Shown here piece after piece: positions 34,119 to 43,268 of a stretch of 64,000 nucleotides of DNA. The DNA comes from Yoonia vestfoldensis DSM 16212. GTDB taxonomy: Bacteria > Pseudomonadota > Alphaproteobacteria > Rhodobacterales > Rhodobacteraceae. The translations under genes and the position numbers were made by a program. The stretch spans positions 1 to 64,000 of the forward strand of contig NZ_KB907978.1 in assembly GCF_000382265.1 (NCBI RefSeq). The letters run 5' to 3'. Below the pieces are notes generated by a model. That model was not told the DNA's origin. It made no database searches and saw only the letters and a list, made by a program, of their open reading frames with translations. Numbering within the stretch: position 1 is the stretch's first letter; the number at the start of each line of letters is the position of its first letter.

Positions 34119-36201
34119 TCTCTCGCCCTTCGGTGATTTGCCCGATGATGGCGGCGGTATAGCCCGCCTCGGTCAGATCGCGCAGCAGATCATCGGCGCT
34201 GTCGGCAGCGACCGCCGCCAGCAAGCCACCTGCCGTCTGCGGGTCATAGGCCAGATCAGGCACCGCGCCGCCGACCATACCGGTCCCCGTCTGATTATCC
34301 GCAAAAAGTGTCGAACGCACGCCTTTCGCCGACAGCGCCGCCGCCCCCACCATCACCGGCACCTGCGCCCAATCCAGTACTGCCCCCGTGCCGGATGCAT
34401 CACAGATCCCCCGCAGATGTCCCAAAAGCCCAAAACCCGTCACATCGGTCATCGCATGCGCATCCCGCAGGATCGCGGCGGCAGCGGCCTGCGATTGCAC
34501 CATCAGGTCCAGACAGGCGATCACATCCGCCCCGCGCGCCTGCCCCGCCATGTCACCGGCCATGATCGTGCCGCTGCCGATGGGTTTGGTCACGATCAGC
34601 GCATCGCCCGGCCGCGCGCCCGCCAGCGTGATGGGCCTGTCCACCAGCCCCGTGATCGTAAAGCCGATGGTCAACTCATCCCCCAGTGAGCTATGCCCGC
34701 CGACGATCCGCGCGCCTGCCTCGGTCATGGTCGCGGTGGCAGTCGCCATGATCTCGGCCATCGTGCGTTGCTGCAATTCCGCGCTCATCCGTGGCAGGAT
34801 GATCTGCGCGGTCGCGGCCTGCGGGATGGCCCCCATCGCCCAGACATCGCCCAGCGCGTGAATGGCGGCGATCCGCGTCATCAGCACCGGATCGGCCACC
34901 AGCGCGCGCAGGTGGTCGGTCGTGATGACCTGCCCCGCCTGCACCATGCCCGCGTCATCGCTAAAGGCATCGCCCAGCACCTGCAGTAAGGCCGCACGCC
35001 CCACCTTGGCCCCGCAGCCGCCACACATCGGCTTGTCGCCCAAGGCCTCGCGCAGGCCAAGGGCCGCGGTTTTCGGCACCTCCGGTCCCTGCATCACCGG
35101 CAGATCGTCAAGCTGGTTCATGAACTTGCGGTCGATCCGGTCCTTGAGCCGCCACAAGAGCGGCCCCTGCCAAACCGTCCCGAACTTTTCCGCCAGCGCG
35201 GATTTCTGCCCCAGCGAGATCAGCTTGAGATAATCGCGCTGCGGCGTGTAATCGCGCAACGGCCCGCCGGACAGAACCGCGCTCAGGTTGTCGAACAGCA
35301 CGGGGGCCTGCCGCACGGCATAGACCCCCGCCTTGGGGCGGGGGGTGGCGACCATATGCGCGCAATCGCCCACGGCAAAGACGGCCACGTCGCTGGCCTG
35401 CAACTGCGCGTTTACGGTGATGAACCCGTCTCGCAGGTCCAGCCCCGTGCCCGCGATCCAGTCATGCGGCTTGGCCCCTGCCGCACCGGTGGTAAAATCA
35501 CTGTGGATCAGGCGGCCGTCTTTCAGCAACACGCCTTCGGGAAACACCTGCGTGACTTCGGCGTTTTCGATGATCTCCACGCCGTAGCCCGCCAGCGCCG
35601 CCAGCATCCTTTGCCGCGCCTTGTCGCCAAGGGCGGCCAAGGCGCGGCTGCGGTCGATCAGATGCAGTTTCGGCGATCTGTCACGCAACGCATGCGCCAT
35701 GGCAAGCGCCAGTTCCGCCCCCGCGACACCGCCCCCGATCACGGCAATCTTCGGGGCTTTCGCGCGGGCGCGATAATCGTCCCAGGCCTGCGCAAAGGCG
35801 CCCAGGGGTTTGGCCGGAATGCCATGCGCGGCGAAGCCTTCCAATACCGGCATTTCCGACGTGATGCCCACGTCGATCGCCAGCACGTCATAGGCGATAG
35901 GTGGCCGCCCCGGCAGAGTGACAGTGCGCGCTGCGCGGTCGATGCCCGTCACCGCCCCGTTGATGATCCGCGCCCCTGCGAAACGCGCCAGTTTGACCAG
36001 ATCGATATCCAGATCATCGCGGCTGTAATGCCCCGCCACGAACCCCGGCAGCATGCCCGAATAGGCCGCTGTCGGACCGGGGTTGATCACCGTCACCCGC
36101 ACACCGGCCAGCGGGTCCATCCCCCATTTGCGCAACACCAGCGCGTGGGTATGCCCGCCGCCGATCAGCACGAGGTCACGCGTGAAGGGGTATCTATCCA
36201 T
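34105..36201 (-). CDS. selD: NADH dehydrogenase-like / selenide, water dikinase (SelD) fusion
   Basis: A 698-residue two-domain protein. Residues 1 to about 370 form a pyridine-nucleotide disulfide/NDH-2-like flavoprotein (LVLIGGGHTHALVLRKWGMD, IAVIGGGVAGAELALAMAHA, VAVFAVGDCAHM). Residues from about 385 are selenophosphate synthetase with CGGCGAKV, where C396 and K399 match the catalytic Cys17 and Lys20 of E. coli SelD; then DDAGMVQ, GQVITTDHLRAL, AIHALGDVWAMGA and GGHSSLGDELTIGFTITG. The flavoprotein part may reduce the selenium donor. Fusions of this kind are known in several bacterial groups. Cys, not selenocysteine, is encoded. Only the tRNA-selenouridine use of selenium is visible in the window. 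Confidence 0.93.
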   Translation of the reverse strand: MDRYPFTRDLVLIGGGHTHALVLRKWGMDPLAGVRVTVINPGPTAAYSGMLPGFVAGHYSRDDLDIDLVKLARFAGARIINGAVTGIDRAARTVTLPGRPPIAYDVLAIDVGITSEMPVLEGFAAHGIPAKPLGAFAQAWDDYRARAKAPKIAVIGGGVAGAELALAMAHALRDRSPKLHLIDRSRALAALGDKARQRMLAALAGYGVEIIENAEVTQVFPEGVLLKDGRLIHSDFTTGAAGAKPHDWIAGTGLDLRDGFITVNAQLQASDVAVFAVGDCAHMVATPRPKAGVYAVRQAPVLFDNLSAVLSGGPLRDYTPQRDYLKLISLGQKSALAEKFGTVWQGPLLWRLKDRIDRKFMNQLDDLPVMQGPEVPKTAALGLREALGDKPMCGGCGAKVGRAALLQVLGDAFSDDAGMVQAGQVITTDHLRALVADPVLMTRIAAIHALGDVWAMGAIPQAATAQIILPRMSAELQQRTMAEIMATATATMTEAGARIVGGHSSLGDELTIGFTITGLVDRPITLAGARPGDALIVTKPIGSGTIMAGDMAGQARGADVIACLDLMVQSQAAAAAILRDAHAMTDVTGFGLLGHLRGICDASGTGAVLDWAQVPVMVGAAALSAKGVRSTLFADNQTGTGMVGGAVPDLAYDPQTAGGLLAAVAADSADDLLRDLTEAGYTAAIIGQITEGREINLR

Positions 36202-36225
36202 AAAACGCCTTTAGCGCGCACTCTG

Positions 36226-36783
36226 TCACGGCGATAGCCATTGGCCCGCCCAATCATCGCTTCGTGAATAGGCCGCGCGGCGGTGCTGGTCGCCCAGATG
36301 CACTAGGTCAATCTGCATGACACGGCAGGACAAAACGGCAAAGGTCGCGGGGTCAGGGTGTTTGGCATATTCCAGCGCTGCCCCGATGGGCGCACCGGGC
36401 GGCGGGGTCACGCCATAGCTTTGCTGCGCGTGATCTGGGATCTTGTCCCAAAGGTCGCGGACTTCCGCACCGCTTTGTACCGTCACCTCGGCCTGCAACC
36501 TGATCTGCAAGGCTTGCGGCCGCAGCCAGACATGCAGCGCCACACGCGGATTGGCCTGCAGGCTGGCCAGTTTAGTCGATTGCAGATCGGTGTGCAGCGT
36601 CACCAGCCCTGTGCCCTGATCGGCGGACCGCAGCACCATCGTGCGCGCCTCTGGCCAGCCATCGGGGCTGACGGTGCAAACGGTCGGCAAACGGCAAGGA
36701 TGGCGCGCATCGGCCACGCCTCGTGCCAGCATCCCCCAGGCTCGCATGCGCAAGCCGTCCAGCGTGGTGAACCAGTCAGTCAT
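36226..36783 (-). CDS. pyridoxamine 5'-phosphate oxidase-family flavoprotein
   Basis: A 185-residue split-barrel FMN-binding protein. The N-terminal RHPCRLPTVCTVSPDGWPEARTMVLR, then LHTDLQSTKLASLQANPRVALHVW, are the FMN phosphate and isoalloxazine segments of the PNPOx/general-stress flavoprotein family. The C-terminal dimerisation domain of true PdxH is reduced, so it is probably not the vitamin B6 enzyme itself. It overlaps the AttH-like gene by 8 bp on the same strand, so it is likely the last gene of the ABC cassette transcript. Confidence 0.82.
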   Translation of the reverse strand: MTDWFTTLDGLRMRAWGMLARGVADARHPCRLPTVCTVSPDGWPEARTMVLRSADQGTGLVTLHTDLQSTKLASLQANPRVALHVWLRPQALQIRLQAEVTVQSGAEVRDLWDKIPDHAQQSYGVTPPPGAPIGAALEYAKHPDPATFAVLSCRVMQIDLVHLGDQHRRAAYSRSDDWAGQWLSP

Positions 36784-37801
36784 AGCCTGTCATCTCCAGA
36801 TAGCCGCGCCCTTGGTGGGTGCCCTGAAACGTCACCGGCCCTTCCCAATAGGGGACGCTGGTCGCCATCCATGCGTCATCGTTCAGCGCCTCGACCGTCA
36901 CATCGACACCGCGCGCAGGCAAGGTCAAGCGCCAATGGACCGGCACGCCAGCCGCATTGGTCATCAGCGGTTCCACCTGCAAGGCCCCATCCGCGTAAGG
37001 CGTGGTTTCCCCCTCCGCCGTGATCCATGTGGCAGAGGTGTAATTCATCCCGTCCGTCTGTTGCAGCCGGAAGCCCATCAGCTTGTTGCCATCATCGAAC
37101 AACAGTGAAAACCAGTCCCAGCCGGTCTGGTTATCCGCCAAAGGCTGCGACGACCATTCGCGGTCCAGCCACGCATTGCCCGTGACCTCCACATCGCCTG
37201 TCGGCAGGTGCAGCGTGCCCGCGATCTCGAAAAACGGCTGTGAATAGTAGTAGGACGCCTGCCCCGCCGCCGATTTCACCGAATAGCCGCCCTCGCCGTG
37301 GAACACCAAGGGCCCGGCCGCGGACAGCGTCATATCATAGCCGAAGTCCGCACCCGTCGCGCGCATCTGCAAGGTCTGCCAGTCGCCTTCCAGCGCCCAG
37401 TCGTCGATCCACGCGCTGAACGGATCGGCCACGACACCTGCCTGCCCGATCCCGCCACGCGCGAGGCGTTCGGCGACGAAATGCTCGGTTTCGGTCGTCA
37501 CCGCCGCATGACCCATCCAGAGTTGCGGGCTGTCCCAGCCCTCGGCCTCGTAGGGCGCAAGGGCGGACCGGAACAGCGTCCATTGCAGTCCGTAGGGCGT
37601 GCCGTCGGCATCCTCCAGATTGGCGGTCAGATACCACCATTCGATCCGGTAATCAGGATGCGGGCCGTGATCGGCGGGAAAGTCGAACACGGGGTCAGGG
37701 GCGGGGGTGGAAAAACCTTCAACCTCGGTCCCGAGACCCGCGAAGCCTTGGGCGGATGCGGTGACAGGCAGCAGGCAGAGGATCAGCGCTTTAGCGTTCA
37801 T
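36776..37801 (-). CDS. AttH/CrtC-like lipocalin-domain protein, periplasmic
   Basis: A 341-residue exported protein (signal peptide MNAKALILCLLPVTASAQG) of the hydroxyneurosporene synthase (CrtC)/AttH superfamily. Key segments are HPDYRIEWWYLTANLEDADG, LWMGHAAVTTETEHF and GNAWLDREWSSQPLADNQTGWDWF. The two beta-barrel halves are lipocalin-like. It lies at the end of an ATPase-permease-AttH cassette as in AttEFGH-type operons, so it probably acts with the ABC machine on a lipidic or hydrophobic substrate. It is not a carotenoid gene by context: no crt genes are near. ATG 37801 overlaps the permease end; two codons upstream is another possible start. Confidence 0.85.
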   Translation of the reverse strand: MNAKALILCLLPVTASAQGFAGLGTEVEGFSTPAPDPVFDFPADHGPHPDYRIEWWYLTANLEDADGTPYGLQWTLFRSALAPYEAEGWDSPQLWMGHAAVTTETEHFVAERLARGGIGQAGVVADPFSAWIDDWALEGDWQTLQMRATGADFGYDMTLSAAGPLVFHGEGGYSVKSAAGQASYYYSQPFFEIAGTLHLPTGDVEVTGNAWLDREWSSQPLADNQTGWDWFSLLFDDGNKLMGFRLQQTDGMNYTSATWITAEGETTPYADGALQVEPLMTNAAGVPVHWRLTLPARGVDVTVEALNDDAWMATSVPYWEGPVTFQGTHQGRGYLEMTGYD

Positions 37802-40172
37802 TGGCAAAAACCTTCAGCAGATCACCGGGCGGCGTGCGGGCCAGCCGCCATGCGGGCCAGCCAGCAGCAAGAACAGCGGCGAGCAAGGCGAACCCGCCCA
37901 GACGCGCGTAATCCAGCGGGAACAGATACATCGGCAACTGCCAGCCGAAAGCCGCGACATTCACGACCGCCAGCAGCACCCACGCCAGCGCAAGGCCCAG
38001 CGGCAAGGCCAGCGCCGCAGTCAGCACCGCCAGCATCACCGCGCGCAGCAGTTCCAGCCGCCCCAAGGCGCTGCGCGTCATGCCCATCGCCCAGGCGGGG
38101 GCCAGTTGCGGGACCCGCATCGCAGCCAAGGTCAGCAGGCTCATCAGGATGGCGAAACCGGCGACAGCCAGCGTCAGGATGTTCAACGCGGTGGTGACGG
38201 TAAAGGTCCGCTCGAAGATCGCCAGCGAGACGGCCTTGATCCCTGCCTGGTCGATGGTCTGGCCCGCCCCGATGCCTGTCGCGGCCGTCAGATCGGTGAC
38301 GACTGCGGCGACTTCACCCGGCACGCGCAGGCCGAACTGGCGCGCCTCGACATTCGGGAATTGCGCGGCAAAGGGGTCCTCGGCCAGCACGACCTGCCCG
38401 ATAGGGTTGCCGTAATCGCCATAGATGCCCGCGACCGGCAGGGTCAGGCTGCCGATGGTCACCATATCGCCAAGGCCCAGCGCCCCCCGCCGCGCCAGTT
38501 GTTCGTTGATCACCACCGCCTGCCCAGCAAAGGTCGCGTCCCATGCGTCGGGCGTGCTTTGCAGGAACCGCCAGTTGTCGCGATAGGTGGCATGGTCGCG
38601 GGTGCCGAACACCTCGGCCGGTTGGCCCGCGATCTGCACGTCGGCGGACTGGATCGGCAGGACGACGACGCCCCGCGATTCGGCAAAGGCGATCAATGCG
38701 GCGGTCTGTTCGGCGCTGTCGGTGCTGACATAAAGCTCGGACGCAAGCCGCTGGTCCAGAAAGCCGGTGAAGGTCAGCCGGAAGCTCGACACCATCGTGG
38801 ACACACCGATATTGGCCGCAATCGCCAGCATCAGCGCCATCAGCGCCAGCGACAGTCCCGGCAATTGCTGGCGCGTGTCAGCCCAGAACCATTGCGCGGT
38901 CACACCCCGCGCCCGCCCGCTGGCAAAGGCCAAAACCGCGTTCAGCACAGGCGGCAAGGCAAGGGCCGCGCCGATCAGCAAGGTCCCGAGCAAGGCAAAG
39001 CCTGTGACAAGCCCGTCCGCGTTGAAGGCCAGCACAAAGGCCACGGCCAGCAGCACAAGCGCCGCCCCCATCTGCCACCGCGCCCGCCGCCCCGCCGCCA
39101 TCGCCAGCGCGCGCGGTTGCGCCGCCGCGAGCAGCGGCATCCGCGCGATCCCCCACAGCGCCGATCCGCCAGCCAGCAAGGTGCCAGCAAAGGCGATCCC
39201 CAGCCCTGACGCCCACCAGCTAGGCCGCAGTTGCAGGGTGCCTGATACATCCGCGCCGTAAAGGCCGCGCAAGGTGGCGGCGACATCGGGCAACAAAAGT
39301 GCCGCGATCACATAGCCCAAGGCGACCCCGATCACGCCCGCGACAAGCGCGAAGACCAAGAGTTCCGCCAGCATCAGCCCGATCAGCCGCCGCAAGGGCA
39401 GGCCGAGCGCGCGCAAGGTGCGCACCATGCCGCGCCGCTGCTCGAAGGCGAGGCCAATCGCGCCATGCACGATGAAAATGCCCACCGCAAAGGACAAGAG
39501 GCCAAAGGCGGTCAGGTTCAGATGGAAACTGTCGGTCAGCCCCGCAATATCGGTGCCGCCTTGCGCAGGTTGGAGCGTGAGGTCGGGTGCGATCTGGGCC
39601 AACGGCGGCAGGTCACGTGGCTGGTCAGGCAGCACCAGCAGGCTGTCGATCCGGCCTGCGCGGTCAAGCAGCCGTTGCGCCATGCCGATATCGGCAACGG
39701 CGGTGTGATCGGCAAGGTCAGGCGAGATCAGCACATCGACCCCGTCCAGCCGTGATGCCGTCAGAGCATTGGCAAAGACCTGATTGCCCCCCGTCAGAAA
39801 GGCCGCAAGGTTCACATCCCCGCCCAAAGTGACCGGCCCCATGCCCGCAGGTGCTGTCAGCGCGTCGATCCCGATCAGCCGCACGCCATCCAGATCGCCC
39901 GATAGCATCGGGCTGACCAGCCAGCCCGCGCGGCGCAGGGTGACGAAAACATCCTGCCCAAAGGCCGCGCCATCGCGGGCAACGAGCCTGTCATAGCGCC
40001 CTTCGTCCAGCGTGCTCGCGGCGGCGTCATAGCTTGCGCGCGCCTCGGCGTTGATCGCCTGCACGCCGGACCAGAGGCCCGTCGCCAGCGCCAGCCCCGC
40101 CAGCAGCGTGAACAACTGCACCGGGTTGCGTCCCCAATGCGACAACAGCGCCGCGAATGCCACCCGCGTCAT
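37791..40172 (-). CDS. FtsX-like ABC transporter permease (two-repeat)
   Basis: A 793-residue membrane protein with an N-terminal span, a large periplasmic domain, a set of three spans, a linker of extra spans, a second periplasmic domain and three more spans: the duplicated FtsX/MacB-like layout of LolCDE-related mechanotransmission exporters. LRTLRALGLPLRRLIGLMLAELLVF and RVPQLAPAWAMGMTRSALGRLELLRAVML are the two coupling regions that contact the ATPase. Such systems move lipids or lipoproteins out of the inner membrane. It overlaps the ATPase gene by 4 bp and the AttH-like gene by about 11 bp. Confidence 0.9.
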   Translation of the reverse strand: MTRVAFAALLSHWGRNPVQLFTLLAGLALATGLWSGVQAINAEARASYDAAASTLDEGRYDRLVARDGAAFGQDVFVTLRRAGWLVSPMLSGDLDGVRLIGIDALTAPAGMGPVTLGGDVNLAAFLTGGNQVFANALTASRLDGVDVLISPDLADHTAVADIGMAQRLLDRAGRIDSLLVLPDQPRDLPPLAQIAPDLTLQPAQGGTDIAGLTDSFHLNLTAFGLLSFAVGIFIVHGAIGLAFEQRRGMVRTLRALGLPLRRLIGLMLAELLVFALVAGVIGVALGYVIAALLLPDVAATLRGLYGADVSGTLQLRPSWWASGLGIAFAGTLLAGGSALWGIARMPLLAAAQPRALAMAAGRRARWQMGAALVLLAVAFVLAFNADGLVTGFALLGTLLIGAALALPPVLNAVLAFASGRARGVTAQWFWADTRQQLPGLSLALMALMLAIAANIGVSTMVSSFRLTFTGFLDQRLASELYVSTDSAEQTAALIAFAESRGVVVLPIQSADVQIAGQPAEVFGTRDHATYRDNWRFLQSTPDAWDATFAGQAVVINEQLARRGALGLGDMVTIGSLTLPVAGIYGDYGNPIGQVVLAEDPFAAQFPNVEARQFGLRVPGEVAAVVTDLTAATGIGAGQTIDQAGIKAVSLAIFERTFTVTTALNILTLAVAGFAILMSLLTLAAMRVPQLAPAWAMGMTRSALGRLELLRAVMLAVLTAALALPLGLALAWVLLAVVNVAAFGWQLPMYLFPLDYARLGGFALLAAVLAAGWPAWRLARTPPGDLLKVFANER

Positions 40173-40828
40173 GCCACCTGACCCGCGCGCAGATGCAGGC
40201 GGCGTTGCAGGCGCCCGGCCAATGCCTGCGAATGGGTGACCATCAGCAGGCCCGCGCCGGTTTCGGCCACGAGGCCCAGCATGAGGTCCATGACCGTCGC
40301 GGCCGTGGTTTCGTCCAGATTGCCCGTTGGTTCATCCGCCAGCACGAGTTTCGGGCGCGGGGCCAGCGTACGGGCAATGGCGACGCGCTGTTGTTGCCCG
40401 CCGGAGAGCTGTTCGGGATATTTGCGCAGATGATCCGTCAGCCCCATCCGGTCAGCAAGCGTCGCGCACCACGCTGCGTCATGCCGCCCCGCCAGCCGCG
40501 CCTGAAAGGCGATGTTGTCGGCGATCTTCAGGCTGGGGATCAGGTTGAACTGCTGGAACACAACGCCGACCGTGCCGCGCCGCAAGGCCGCACGGCCCGC
40601 ATCATCAAGGCTGGCGATATCTTGTCCGTCCAGCACGATCCGGCCCGCATCCGCGCGGTCCAGCCCCCCGATCAAGTGCAAAAGCGTGCTTTTGCCACTG
40701 CCCGATTCGCCGGTCAGCGCAAGGCTTTCGCCTGCGGCCAGCGTCAGGCTGACCCCGCGCAGGACCGGAAACGGACCATCGGCAGTGGCAAAGGTCTTGG
40801 TCAGGTTTTCAACGGTCAGCAGGGTCAT
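40169..40828 (-). CDS. ABC transporter ATP-binding protein (LolD/MacB type)
   Basis: A 219-residue ATPase with Walker A GESGSGKSTLLHLIGGLD, signature YPEQLSGGQQQRVAIARTLA, Walker B LVLADEPTGNLDETTA and switch His in MVTHSQALAGRL. The DEPTGNLD form is typical of LolD/MacB/FtsE-type ATPases. It drives the adjacent FtsX-like permease. The start is preceded by ACCCTGC... with no strong Shine-Dalgarno. First gene of a minus-strand four-gene unit. Confidence 0.92.
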   Translation of the reverse strand: MTLLTVENLTKTFATADGPFPVLRGVSLTLAAGESLALTGESGSGKSTLLHLIGGLDRADAGRIVLDGQDIASLDDAGRAALRRGTVGVVFQQFNLIPSLKIADNIAFQARLAGRHDAAWCATLADRMGLTDHLRKYPEQLSGGQQQRVAIARTLAPRPKLVLADEPTGNLDETTAATVMDLMLGLVAETGAGLLMVTHSQALAGRLQRRLHLRAGQVA

Positions 40829-40958
40829 GGCCTTGAATTAACACATGGCGGGCAGAAGGAAACGCTCGGGCCTGGTGAAACTGCCGTGCCGCGACGTTCT
40901 GGCTTTTGCCACGGCGCTGTTGCGGTAAGCTGCAACCAAACAAACGGGGGAGGATACC

Positions 40959-42134
40959 ATGACCGACATCGTCATTCTGGGCGGCGCACGCACCGCCATC
41001 GGCACTTTTGGTGGCGCTTTGGCGGGGACCACGCCCATCGAACTCGGGACCGTGGTGGCAACAGCCGCGCTTGAAAGGTCGGGCGTCGCGGGCGACCGGA
41101 TCGGCCATGTGGCCTTTGGCCATGTCATCAATACCGAACCCAAGGACATGTATGTCAGCCGTGTCGCCGCGATGCAGGCAGGCATCCCCGACAGCGTGCC
41201 GGCGATGAACGTCAACCGGCTGTGCGGGTCGGGGGTGCAGGCGATCATTTCCGTCGCGCAATCGCTGATGCTGGGCGATGCCGATTTCGGCCTTGCCGGC
41301 GGGTCCGAGAATATGAGCCGGTCGCCCTTCATCATCTCCGACCAGCGCTGGGGCGCCAAGATGGGCGATATCCGCACGCGCGACATGATGCTGGGCGCAC
41401 TCAACTGCCCCTTTGGCACCGGCCATATGGGGGTGACGGCAGAAAATGTGGCGGGCGAACATGGGATCAGCCGCGCCGATCAGGACGCCTTTGCCCTGCA
41501 AAGCCAGCAGCGCGCGGCGGCGGCCATCGCGGCGGGCTATTTCGACAGCCAGATCACGCCTGTCCCGATCCGCAGCAAGCGCGAGACGGTCGATTTCATC
41601 CGTGACGAACACCCCAAGGCCACGACGTCCGAGGCGCTCACCGCCCTGCGCCCCGTATTCCAGAAAGACGGGTCCGTGACGGCGGGCAATGCCTCCGGCC
41701 TCAACGACGGGGCGGCGGCCATCGTGCTGGCGCGTGCCGATGCGGCCGCGGCGGCGGGCCTGACCCCACGTTTCCGCATTCTGGGCTATGCCCATGCCGG
41801 TGTGCGGCCAGAGGTGATGGGCATCGGCCCCGTCCCTGCCGTGCGGGCGCTCTTGGAAAAGACAGGACTGACGGCAGGCGATTTCGACGTCATCGAATCG
41901 AACGAAGCCTTTGCCGCGCAGGCGCTGGCGGTCAGCAAGGAACTGGGTTTCGACCCCGCCCGCGTGAACCCCAACGGCGGCGCGATTGCGCTCGGCCATC
42001 CGGTGGGGGCCACAGGGGCGATCATCACCGTCAAGGCGATGTATGAACTGGAGCGGACAGGCGGCAAACGCGCACTGATCACGATGTGTATCGGCGGCGG
42101 GCAGGGTATCGCGCTGGCGATCGAGAGGGCTTAG
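40959..42134 (+). CDS. bktB: acetyl-CoA C-acetyltransferase / beta-ketothiolase
   Basis: A 391-residue biosynthetic-type thiolase condensing or cleaving acyl-CoA units. The catalytic residues are C89 in NRLCGSGVQ, H347 in GHPVGATGA and C377 in CIGGGQG. Full length, cytoplasmic. It has a good ribosome site (GGGGGAGG) before ATG. It stands alone, not beside phaB or phaC, so its pathway (polyhydroxybutyrate, ethylmalonyl-CoA or fatty acid breakdown) is not shown. The bktB label reflects overall similarity and is tentative against phaA or a general atoB. Confidence 0.9.
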   Translation: MTDIVILGGARTAIGTFGGALAGTTPIELGTVVATAALERSGVAGDRIGHVAFGHVINTEPKDMYVSRVAAMQAGIPDSVPAMNVNRLCGSGVQAIISVAQSLMLGDADFGLAGGSENMSRSPFIISDQRWGAKMGDIRTRDMMLGALNCPFGTGHMGVTAENVAGEHGISRADQDAFALQSQQRAAAAIAAGYFDSQITPVPIRSKRETVDFIRDEHPKATTSEALTALRPVFQKDGSVTAGNASGLNDGAAAIVLARADAAAAAGLTPRFRILGYAHAGVRPEVMGIGPVPAVRALLEKTGLTAGDFDVIESNEAFAAQALAVSKELGFDPARVNPNGGAIALGHPVGATGAIITVKAMYELERTGGKRALITMCIGGGQGIALAIERA

Positions 42135-42204
42135 AGGCCACCAGACGCTGGAGTGGAAACCGCCAGACTCAGGCCCTTGGAACACGGCTACCCTACGGCA
42201 GGTT

Positions 42205-43071
42205 TCACTTGTCTGTCTTGCGCATGCGTGACAGTCGCAGCGCGCGGATTTCGTCGGGCTTAGAGACCAGTCTGTCATGCTGCCGGACCCGCGATGCCGC
42301 GGTCTTTGCAATGTGATCTTCCCACGTCAGGACAGCAGTCGCGAAGTACCAGCTTGACGCCCAAGTCATGATCAATGTGCCCCGCAAGGCGGTCCAGGGC
42401 GCGAGATCGGTCTGGAACGGCAGGCTTTCGCCATTGACCAAGGCGAGGATCGTCGCAATCACCAGACCGGAAGCCATCACGACCTCTCCAAAGAAAGAGA
42501 ACATATGTCCGCTGAACATCCAGACGGCCATCACGATGCTCAGCCCGATAACCCCACGCCCAAATCCGGTAAATGCCTTGTAGTCCCACCCCTCGCGACC
42601 AGATGAAGCCGCTGCCGCCGTCAAAGGAACAGCAAACGCCGCGCTGGTAATGGCCACAGGGGCAAGAAAGGCGACAAGAAACCCGCTCCAATAAGGCGAA
42701 GCGCCCAAAAGTCCCGCGAACAAGCCGAAAGGTTCAATCTGTATCCCCGCAGCTGTCACAGCCCACAAAAAACCCGCCCTCATCAGTCGTACGCCATACC
42801 CAACACACAGGAAGATGATGCTGAAAAAGAAGCAGGCGGTTAGAACTGTGCCCCAACTCATGGGTTGCGCCCTACCTCGCGCAGCAAGCGCGCAACGTAG
42901 TCCGACGATCATCAGCCAAACGCTGATCATCCCTGGCACCAGCAAACCAACGACCGGAATGATACTGAACAGGGAGAAGAAGACCATGCCGATACCCAGA
43001 AAGGGAAGCAAGATCAGGTAGCGCCAGAACGTGCCCAGCGAAAGTGGCAGAGCCTTGACGAGAATGAACAT
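42205..43071 (-). CDS. polytopic membrane protein, unknown function
   Basis: A 288-residue protein with about seven hydrophobic segments spread along it, beginning MFILVKALPLSLGTFWRYLI and including two long Gly/Phe-rich helices near residues 40-60 and 85-125. The basic C-terminal tail (RVRQHDRLVSKPDEIRALRL onward) is probably cytoplasmic. I recognise no family. Base composition is somewhat less GC-rich than its neighbours, and it lies alone between the thiolase and yaaA genes, so lateral gain is possible. Confidence 0.72.
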   Translation of the reverse strand: MFILVKALPLSLGTFWRYLILLPFLGIGMVFFSLFSIIPVVGLLVPGMISVWLMIVGLRCALAARGRAQPMSWGTVLTACFFFSIIFLCVGYGVRLMRAGFLWAVTAAGIQIEPFGLFAGLLGASPYWSGFLVAFLAPVAITSAAFAVPLTAAAASSGREGWDYKAFTGFGRGVIGLSIVMAVWMFSGHMFSFFGEVVMASGLVIATILALVNGESLPFQTDLAPWTALRGTLIMTWASSWYFATAVLTWEDHIAKTAASRVRQHDRLVSKPDEIRALRLSRMRKTDK

Positions 43072-43211
43072 ATGCTGCCCCCCAGACGTCCAACGATGAT
43101 AACGCGACCATCCTGCACAACTTCCGCGGTTTCATGAAGACTGAGCGGATCAAGCAACCTACGTACCAGCCTACCAAAGTCGGTCAAGATAAAAGGGACT
43201 CGCACCATACA

Positions 43212-43249
43212 AAGCGTTACTGCATACACACGCAGGGGTAGTAACGCTT
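43212..43249. terminator. stem-loop between yaaA and the membrane protein gene
   Basis: AAGCGTTACT and AGTAACGCTT form a perfect 10-bp stem around an 18-nt loop that can itself pair CTGC with GCAG. It lies just after the yaaA stop on the minus strand, followed by a short T-rich stretch, so an intrinsic terminator for yaaA is likely. An operator for the next gene is an alternative. Confidence 0.55.
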
Positions 43250-43268
43250 CAGGAATGGGCGGGTCAAC

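Noticed and set aside
37791..37801. Carotenoid biosynthesis role for the CrtC-like gene
   Set aside because: The domain is shared by AttH proteins, the product is exported, and neighbours form an ABC cassette with no crt or puf genes.
42153..42208. Imperfect inverted repeat between the thiolase and membrane protein genes
   Set aside because: Arms GTGGAAACCGCC and GGCAGGTTTCAC pair only imperfectly across a 32-base loop; too weak to call a terminator.
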